A stretch of 20,906 bases of DNA from a virus: positions 1-20,906 of the IMG/VR virus record IMGVR_UViG_3300046006_003700; one strand, written 5' to 3'. The stretch's first letter is position 1, and each line of letters starts with the position of its first letter. This document shows positions 15,629-20,906 of this stretch, one piece after another. The translations under genes were made by a program, and so were the position numbers. Below the pieces are notes generated by a model. It saw nothing but the letters and a program-made list of their open reading frames with translations, had not been told where the DNA came from and made no database searches.

Positions 15629-16699
15629 TTAAAGAGTAATGTATATCCCTTTAGGCGATGTTCCTCGTTTGAAGAACTTAACATTACCGTTGAAATCATT
15701 AATTAATTCCTTTGGTAACTTTGATTCTCTTATGAATTTTTCAGTTTCAATAATATGAACTGTATAACCATCCCTTAGTAAGTCATAAACAAGATTTAAC
15801 TTGGATGATTCTACGTTGGACTCTGTATTCTCTTTATACCCCAAACCATCAATGATAAATGGTTCAGACTTATCTTCATTTAATTTGGTAAAATGTTTTC
15901 TTAAAAACTGATTGTGTTGAATATTAAAATCCTCAACAACATAAGGTAAAATAAACTCTAATTTATTACGATTACAAAACTCACCAAATACACGATTGTC
16001 TGATGGAATATATGGTCCCCCAAAACCAAAACCGTAATCAAAGTTCTTTTCACCAATTACACTATGTTTTGATAGTGTATCCATAACCAATTTGATTTCA
16101 TCGGTTAATCCATAATTGGTTAATAACTCACCCATCATGTTGGCAAAGTTGATTTTATATGCGGTGTAAGAATTTAGTGCGAGTTTACACAACTCGGCAC
16201 TTTTACTAGTCATAGAAACAATGGTTGTTGGTTTTTTCTGAAAATCAGATATTAAAGTTCCCACAATGTTTACTGTATATGGGTCAATACTACCCACAAT
16301 AATTTTTTCTTGTGATTGTAATGAATCTATGTAGTTATCACTCGATAAAGTAAGGGGTAAATAACATACTCGTAAATTCATGGGGGTTAAGATATCACTT
16401 ATCTCTCTTGTATCACCAGGGTTCATTGTGGAACACAATACGACAATCTTATCAACTAGCGGTACTTCTTCCTCAAACGCCACCCCAAAGTCTTCTACAA
16501 CGTCCATAACGTTCTTAATGTCGTATATGTTTGATGGAAGTATTTCCGTATTTACACAACAAAAAATAACATCAGAGTTTTTAATAACTTCATAGTTATC
16601 ACCATCAACATCTGAAACATAAATTTCATGTTGTTGTTCAGCAAAACAACGTAATAAATTTAGACCTAAATTACCAAGTCCTATAATACCAATTTTCAT
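15629..16699 (-). CDS. UDP-glucose/GDP-mannose dehydrogenase homologue lacking the catalytic cysteine
   Basis: This protein has 356 residues, shorter than the usual 390-430. The N-terminal Rossmann motif is KIGIIGLGNLG (2-12), followed by DVIFCCVNTE and VVLCSTMNPGDT, the usual NAD-domain strands. The central helix ELCKLALNSYTAYKINFANM keeps the conserved Lys and Asn of the family. The catalytic loop, normally GFGGxCFPKD, reads GFGGPYIPSD here: Tyr230 replaces the nucleophilic Cys, and Ser233 replaces the conserved Lys. The third domain (FIIDGLGYKENTESNVESS) is present. Classical four-electron oxidation to a uronic acid needs that cysteine, so the protein probably does something else or is regulatory. 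About 40 residues are missing between strand 2 and 'sDVIFCCV'. Its ATG overlaps the gmd stop (ATGA), so it belongs to the sugar cassette. Confidence 0.85.
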   Translation of the reverse strand: MKIGIIGLGNLGLNLLRCFAEQQHEIYVSDVDGDNYEVIKNSDVIFCCVNTEILPSNIYDIKNVMDVVEDFGVAFEEEVPLVDKIVVLCSTMNPGDTREISDILTPMNLRVCYLPLTLSSDNYIDSLQSQEKIIVGSIDPYTVNIVGTLISDFQKKPTTIVSMTSKSAELCKLALNSYTAYKINFANMMGELLTNYGLTDEIKLVMDTLSKHSVIGEKNFDYGFGFGGPYIPSDNRVFGEFCNRNKLEFILPYVVEDFNIQHNQFLRKHFTKLNEDKSEPFIIDGLGYKENTESNVESSKLNLVYDLLRDGYTVHIIETEKFIRESKLPKELINDFNGNVKFFKRGTSPKGIYITL

Positions 16700-17664
16700 T
16701 TATAAAAATCTAACCAATATTCAATCATCTCATCAAGCATGGTTTCAAATGTATATGTTGGTTCCCATCCAGTATGTTTTTTAAGTTTTGTTGGGTCACC
16801 TTTCAAATCATTTAATTCTTCAGGTCTTAAAAATTTTTCATCCATCACAACATAATCTTGATAAGAAAGTTCTAATTTACCAAATACGTATTCACACAAT
16901 TCCTTAACTGAATGTGATATACCAGTCGCACAAACGTAATCATCAGGGTTTTCAAGTTGTAAAATCATCCACATTGCTTCAACATAATCTTTTGCATGTC
17001 CCCAATCACGAGTAGCGTCTAAATTACCCAATGCTAATTTTTTTGATAATCCTAATTTAATTTTAACAGCTTCTTTTACAACTTTGTTAGTTACAAAATT
17101 AGTTCCTCGTCTAGGTGATTCATGATTAAAAAGAATACCATTTGAGATAAACATGTTATATGAATTTCTGTAATTTCTACAAATGTTATATGAATATACT
17201 TTTGCACAACCATACGGTGAAACTGGGTACATTGCGGTTGTTTCTCTTTGGAAACCATCAAAATCAATTGAGTTTCCGAACATTTCAGATGAAGACGCTT
17301 GATATATTTTAGCATCAGGTTTAATTAATCTAACCGCTTCTAACATGTTTAAAGTTCCAATACCAGTTACTTGTGCGGTATAGATTGGTTGGTCAAATGA
17401 AATTCTAACATGTGATTGTGCTGCCAAATTATAAATTTCATCTGGTTGTGTTTTTTGAATAACACTAATCAATGATGATAAATCTGTTAAATCGGCATAA
17501 AACAATTTTATTTTATCGTAAACTTTATCTAATCTAGCTGTTTGATTTTCTGCAACAGAATTACGTTTTAATGTACCAAATACTTCATAACCTTTTTCTA
17601 ATAAAAACTCCGCAAGATACGAACCATCTTGTCCGTTAATTCCTGTAATTAATGCTTTTTTCAT
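16696..17664 (-). CDS. gmd: GDP-mannose 4,6-dehydratase
   Basis: This 322-residue short-chain dehydrogenase/reductase family enzyme converts GDP-D-mannose to GDP-4-keto-6-deoxy-D-mannose, the common precursor of fucose, colitose, rhamnose and perosamine. ALITGINGQDGSYLAEFLL (4-22) is the NADP-binding start specific to this family. NLAAQSHV (79-86) follows, then SSSEMFG (124-130), whose Ser/Glu are catalytic, and Tyr151-x3-Lys155 in SPYGCAKVY. FNHESPRRGTNFVTNKV and GNLDATRDWGHAKDYVEAMW are diagnostic. RPEELNDLKGDPTKLKKHTGW closes the protein. All catalytic residues are present. Both ends overlap neighbours (stop/start ATGA), making it translationally coupled to the ColD-like gene upstream and the dehydrogenase-like gene downstream. 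The host must supply GDP-mannose, since no manA/manB/manC is in view. Confidence 0.95.
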   Translation of the reverse strand: MKKALITGINGQDGSYLAEFLLEKGYEVFGTLKRNSVAENQTARLDKVYDKIKLFYADLTDLSSLISVIQKTQPDEIYNLAAQSHVRISFDQPIYTAQVTGIGTLNMLEAVRLIKPDAKIYQASSSEMFGNSIDFDGFQRETTAMYPVSPYGCAKVYSYNICRNYRNSYNMFISNGILFNHESPRRGTNFVTNKVVKEAVKIKLGLSKKLALGNLDATRDWGHAKDYVEAMWMILQLENPDDYVCATGISHSVKELCEYVFGKLELSYQDYVVMDEKFLRPEELNDLKGDPTKLKKHTGWEPTYTFETMLDEMIEYWLDFYK

Positions 17665-18815
17665 ACGTATTGATTAACAATGTTAATAACTTTATCAATT
17701 TCTTCAACAGTCATTTGGTGATTGTTTGGAAGGTACAATCCATACTCATGAACTTTTTTAGATATTGGTAAATCTTGTTTACCATATCTTTCATACCAAA
17801 ATGGGTGTTCATTAATTGAACCACATATTAACGGTCTACATTCAACATTATTTTCAGTTAATTTTTCGACCAATTCTTTAATATTTTTAGTGATGACTGG
17901 ATATGAAAAATTTGAAATAAAGCTATCTTTTGGTGGGTTAATTTTCCACTCATTATTTTTAATACCTTCATGGTACTTTTGATAATTTAAGTTTCTATTT
18001 TTGACAATTAAATCTAATTTTTTTAGTTGTTCTAATCCAATAAAAGCTTGTAAGTCGGTTGCTCTTAAATTAAAACCTGGGTAATAAAAAGTATATAACG
18101 AACGGAAATCACCAATATTATACTTTTCACGTAATTCAATTTGTTTTGACTTTGGTAAATCCCTGTCCCATCCATGAGAACGAATGGACAATAAAATGTG
18201 ATACAATTCTTCATCATCAGTTGAAATCATACCACCTTCAATAGTTGACATATGGTGACCAAAGTAAAATGAGAATGTAGATAAATCACCAAATGTCCCA
18301 AGTTTTTTACCTTCATACTCAGAACCAATAGATTCGCAAGTATCTTCAATCAATCTGATGTTATATTCTTTACATAATTTAACAATTTCATTCATGTGAT
18401 TAGGAAATCCTAACACGTGAACCAAAATAATACTTGATGGGTCATGTTCTTTAATAATTTGTTTCAAGTGTTCAATGTTTAATCCTAAATTGTCTTCATC
18501 GCACTCACACATTATTGGTTCCATTCCAAATTGTACCGCAGGTGTCACAGTTGTTACCCAAGATACCGCTGGAACTACAATTTTATTATTTCTTAATTTA
18601 CCTGATAATAACAACGCATATAAAGCGGCTAAATTTGCTGACGAACCAGAATTAACAAATACTGAGTATTTTTTACCTAACCAATCGGACCATTCTTTTT
18701 CAAATTTAACATTTAATTCTCCTTTGGTTAATCTTGGGTTTGTTTCTAACCAAGATATTAATTTTTTAATGTCATCACTATCAATAGTGTCTTTTACTAA
18801 ATCAATCTTATTCAT
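17661..18815 (-). CDS. colD: GDP-4-keto-6-deoxy-D-mannose 3-dehydratase, ColD-like
   Basis: This 384-residue protein has the DegT/DnrJ/EryC1/StrS PLP-enzyme fold. NSGSSANLAALYALLL (55-70) binds the PLP phosphate, and LIEDTCESIGSEY (155-167) holds Asp158, which pairs with the PLP ring. The usual aminotransferase site 'SFH..K..t.GEGG' reads SFYFGHHMSTIEGG (182-195), so His187 stands where the PLP-binding lysine should be. A histidine there is the hallmark of ColD, the enzyme that removes the 3-hydroxyl from GDP-4-keto-6-deoxymannose using PLP and glutamate. ColD of Escherichia coli is of similar length (about 388). The Fe-S cysteines of the other His-type dehydrase (E1/RfbH) are not evident. 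Neighbouring gmd and a fucose-synthase-like gene support this. Specificity is inferred. Confidence 0.85.
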   Translation of the reverse strand: MNKIDLVKDTIDSDDIKKLISWLETNPRLTKGELNVKFEKEWSDWLGKKYSVFVNSGSSANLAALYALLLSGKLRNNKIVVPAVSWVTTVTPAVQFGMEPIMCECDEDNLGLNIEHLKQIIKEHDPSSIILVHVLGFPNHMNEIVKLCKEYNIRLIEDTCESIGSEYEGKKLGTFGDLSTFSFYFGHHMSTIEGGMISTDDEELYHILLSIRSHGWDRDLPKSKQIELREKYNIGDFRSLYTFYYPGFNLRATDLQAFIGLEQLKKLDLIVKNRNLNYQKYHEGIKNNEWKINPPKDSFISNFSYPVITKNIKELVEKLTENNVECRPLICGSINEHPFWYERYGKQDLPISKKVHEYGLYLPNNHQMTVEEIDKVINIVNQYV

Positions 18816-19741
18816 TATTTTCTTATATTAGGGTAGTTTTCTAAAAACCAATTTATTGTTTCTTTAATCCCATCGGACAATTTTGTAAACTTAAATTCTG
18901 TTGGTGCATTTGATATTGCAGGTTTTTTATGTTGACCTTTTGGTTTGTCATAATCAAAAATTAAATCATCGTCACCTATATTAAAATTATTACATATTTC
19001 TTTAGCAATTTCTAAGATAGTAATTTCATTTGGGTTAATAGCCATAAATGGTTCTTCATCTTTCCAATTATCTAACGACCAAAGAATTAATTTTGCTAAA
19101 TCATCTGAATAAATGATTTGTCGTAATGGACTTCCATCACCCCAAATAACCATTTTTTCTTTATTTTTATTTGCTAAATATGCTCTGTGAATCATTGCCG
19201 GTATCATGTGTCCTTCTTCTAAATGAAAATTATCATGTCTACCATAAACATTAGTTGGGATTACCGAAACCCAATTACTTTTAAGAACGTTTTTAACTAT
19301 GTTTGTTTCATATCCCGCTAATCGTTTTGCATATGCGTACCCATAATTTGAATGGTGGGGAGCACCATTATTGATTTGATTCGCTGTTAATGGATATGTG
19401 ATATTTTCATCGGGAAAAATACAGGTAGATAATATATTGACAAAATTTGGTATTTCATTTTTAAATGATGCCTCAATTACATTGTTATTTAGTAAAAAAT
19501 TATCAATAAAAAACCCTTTATTGTTTTTCATATTTGCTTGGACACCACCAACTTTAGCGGCACAATTAATAATGGTGTCAACACCATTATGTTTAACTTG
19601 ATAATTTATATAATCTAACGTTTGTTTTCTATCGGTTAATTCCGCATCTTTTCTATTGTGATAAACATGATTATCCCCTAAGATTTTTTTTAGTGCCGAC
19701 CCAACAAGACCATCTGAACCGGTAATTAAGTATTTTTTCAT
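18815..19741 (-). CDS. GDP-L-colitose/GDP-L-fucose synthase-like epimerase-reductase
   Basis: This 308-residue short-chain dehydrogenase/reductase resembles WcaG/Fcl and ColC. YLITGSDGLVGSALKKIL (4-21) binds NADP(H). The catalytic set is complete: Ser105 and Cys107 in LSTCIFP, Tyr135-x3-Lys139 in GYAYAKRLAG, and His178 in EEGHMIPA; Cys and His are the epimerisation residues. NVYGRHDNFHLEEGHMIPAM is the family signature, followed by WGDGSPLRQIIYSDDLA. Fcl epimerises C3 and C5 and reduces C4 to make GDP-L-fucose; ColC does C5 and C4 after ColD has removed O3. With a ColD-like gene immediately downstream (one-base TAATG overlap), the ColC role is likelier, but sequence reading cannot separate the two. 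This is the first gene of the coupled cassette. Confidence 0.9.
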   Translation of the reverse strand: MKKYLITGSDGLVGSALKKILGDNHVYHNRKDAELTDRKQTLDYINYQVKHNGVDTIINCAAKVGGVQANMKNNKGFFIDNFLLNNNVIEASFKNEIPNFVNILSTCIFPDENITYPLTANQINNGAPHHSNYGYAYAKRLAGYETNIVKNVLKSNWVSVIPTNVYGRHDNFHLEEGHMIPAMIHRAYLANKNKEKMVIWGDGSPLRQIIYSDDLAKLILWSLDNWKDEEPFMAINPNEITILEIAKEICNNFNIGDDDLIFDYDKPKGQHKKPAISNAPTEFKFTKLSDGIKETINWFLENYPNIRK

Positions 19742-19800
19742 ATTAAAAGTTTATAAGTTAAATTATAAAAATTTACTTATAGAATTCAACTATAAAAAAA

Positions 19801-20571
19801 TTATATCATAGATAAGATTTTAGATTCCCAATAATCTAAATCTAAAAGACTTCTATCCCACTCTTTTTTTTTGGCAATTTCAACCTGCTCTTTTACCAAA
19901 TCATAATTGTTTAACAAATTAACATCTTCAATTAACACTACCGGAAATTTATAATGTAGTGATTTATGAACATGTGGACCTGTAGTTATTGGAATTCTAT
20001 TCAAGTAAAGGGTTTCGTATATTCTATGATTATCACCAAGTCCATTTCCTTGTGGACATAACACGGCTTCAAAATCTAAAATTTTATTAAAAAAATCTTC
20101 GTGTGATAATGTTGGTTCCTCCCAAGTTATATAAATATTTTTTTTTGATATATCAATAATTCTATCCCTTAATCCTGGGTTAGTTTCTCGTCTACAATTA
20201 GAATAAATAAACTTTTTAGGTTTTCTATCTTCGTAGTTTAATATAAAATTTTCTTTTACCAAACCTCTATCATACCCAACACCGTGACCTTCTCTTACTG
20301 ACGGTTCGTAATTTTCAATACCTAATGGTATTGGAATAATTTTAGGGTTTTCACATATTACATTTGTTGCAAACCAAGCCTTAACATTTGATGGCATACT
20401 TTCACTCAATGGTTCATCAATAACAAAATCTGAATTACCTGAAATTAAAATTACTTCATTATCTAATTTTGAAATTTCCACAAAATCTTTACGCAAATAA
20501 TCTGTTTTAGTAAAAAACACATGTTTACCATCGTGAAGTTTTGATAATTTATTTATTTGAAAAACATTCAT
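19801..20571 (-). CDS. Exostosin-like glycosyltransferase
   Basis: This 256-residue protein probably transfers a sugar. The second half has the exostosin (GT47-type) pattern: KKFIYSNCRRETNPGLRDRI (119-138), then DFEAVLCPQGNGLGDNHRIY (166-185) and ETLYLNRIPITTGP (186-199). The segment 'f.lcP.GnglD.hR.wEalylg.iPI' is how this fold binds its nucleotide-sugar donor. The N-terminal half is a less conserved Rossmann-like domain (EVILISGNSDFVIDE, then KAWFATNV). The usual membrane anchor is absent, so the enzyme is cytoplasmic, as fits a phage. It starts one base after the stop of the preceding gene and lies 59 bases upstream of the sugar-nucleotide cassette. Donor and acceptor are unknown. Confidence 0.75.
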   Translation of the reverse strand: MNVFQINKLSKLHDGKHVFFTKTDYLRKDFVEISKLDNEVILISGNSDFVIDEPLSESMPSNVKAWFATNVICENPKIIPIPLGIENYEPSVREGHGVGYDRGLVKENFILNYEDRKPKKFIYSNCRRETNPGLRDRIIDISKKNIYITWEEPTLSHEDFFNKILDFEAVLCPQGNGLGDNHRIYETLYLNRIPITTGPHVHKSLHYKFPVVLIEDVNLLNNYDLVKEQVEIAKKKEWDRSLLDLDYWESKILSMI

Positions 20572-20572
20572 A

Positions 20573-20906
20573 TTATAATAATTTTTTTAGTAAATTACTC
20601 CATATGTTATATATCTTAACTTTTTTTTCTGTATTAAAAATTTCCATATTTTTAGAAATTTCATTAGGATTAATCTCTTTAACAATTTCATTTAACTCCT
20701 TAAATGAATTAAAATAATTAATGTGTGGCATCCATTCTTCATCATAAAAATCGGCAAGTTCAATCCATTTTTTAACCGCTTTAATATCTTTATAATCATT
20801 AAGGTCTAAACCATGTAATGGTGGGATAGACGACTTATTTGGTTGGTTATGTATTAAATTAAAAGAAGACTCACCCATAATTCCACCAAATTTTGCCTGA
20901 TATAAT
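20573..20906 (-). CDS. 3' end of a glycan-related gene, possibly a glycosyltransferase (start outside the window)
   Basis: The - strand frame is open from the window edge to 20573. The first ATG in view is at 20878, but codons before it read LYQAKFGGI without interruption, so this is probably the C-terminal part of a longer protein. Visible features are NQPNKSSIPPLHGLDLNDY, a Trp/Asp/Tyr-rich stretch (WIELADFYDEEWMPHINYF) and a helical end (FKELNEIVKEINPNEISKNM, then KIYNIWSNLLKKLL). The end pattern ('l..iv..in...i..nm......y..w') recalls the C-termini of capsule-type glycosyltransferases, but that is a weak likeness. It is tightly packed with the exostosin-like gene. Confidence 0.55.
   Translation of the reverse strand, partial: LYQAKFGGIMGESSFNLIHNQPNKSSIPPLHGLDLNDYKDIKAVKKWIELADFYDEEWMPHINYFNSFKELNEIVKEINPNEISKNMEIFNTEKKVKIYNIWSNLLKKLL

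Noticed and set aside
15629-16699. Ordinary UDP-glucose 6-dehydrogenase
   Set aside because: The catalytic Cys and the following Lys of the GGxCFPKD loop are replaced by Tyr230 and Ser233.
17661-18815. Perosamine synthase or other sugar aminotransferase
   Set aside because: The PLP-binding lysine required for transamination is replaced by His187, which points to a ColD-type dehydratase.
19777-19795. Inverted repeat TTATAG/CTATAA in the 59-base gap before the sugar cassette
   Set aside because: A six-pair A/T-only stem; on the - strand the T-run precedes rather than follows the hairpin, so it is not a convincing terminator.
1-20906. tRNA genes, integrase, transposase, attachment sites
   Set aside because: No cloverleaf-like segment in the short gaps and no recombinase motif in any plausible frame.

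Overview
The window looks like part of a large, AT-rich T4-like myovirus (Caudoviricetes), most likely infecting a Bacteroidota (flavobacteria-type) host. The phage assignment rests on a gp22-like scaffold followed by a gp23-like major capsid protein, baseplate/tail structural genes, a gp55-like late sigma factor and PhoH, with no bacterial housekeeping genes. The host guess is weaker. Almost no start codon has a Shine-Dalgarno sequence; leaders are A/T-rich instead, as is common in Bacteroidota and their phages.

Layout. Positions 1-4057 (+ strand) carry the head module: the 3' part of the scaffold gene, the major capsid gene, a perfect hairpin terminator, and a secreted-looking structural protein with a long Thr/Pro repeat. 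Positions 4069-5870 hold four small genes on both strands. Two of them carry a short motif ending in Leu-x-Glu that resembles a T4-type prohead protease site and capsid-targeting peptide. From 7306 down to 5867 and on up to 20906 every gene is on the - strand, with 1-4 base stop/start overlaps or very short gaps. Read in the direction of transcription this run is: two sugar-related genes (20906-19801), a sugar-nucleotide cassette (19741-15629), phoH, a HAD-like phosphatase, a small unknown gene, two glycosyltransferases, the late sigma factor, a small unknown gene, a large virion protein, a small coupled gene, an OB-fold baseplate protein, and a beta-rich virion protein.

The main biological point is the sugar cassette. 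A GDP-mannose 4,6-dehydratase, a DegT-fold enzyme whose PLP-lysine position is histidine as in ColD, and a GDP-fucose-synthase-like reductase/epimerase lie in consecutive overlapping genes. Together they make up the known route from GDP-mannose to GDP-L-colitose (a 3,6-dideoxyhexose). A fourth coupled gene is a UDP-glucose/GDP-mannose dehydrogenase homologue that has lost its catalytic cysteine. With four glycosyltransferase-like or sugar-related genes nearby, the phage appears equipped to make and transfer an unusual sugar, either onto its own virion or onto host surface glycans.

No intergenic stretch exceeds 80 bases. No tRNA, CRISPR array, integrase, IS element or attachment site was seen. 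Both outermost genes run off the window.
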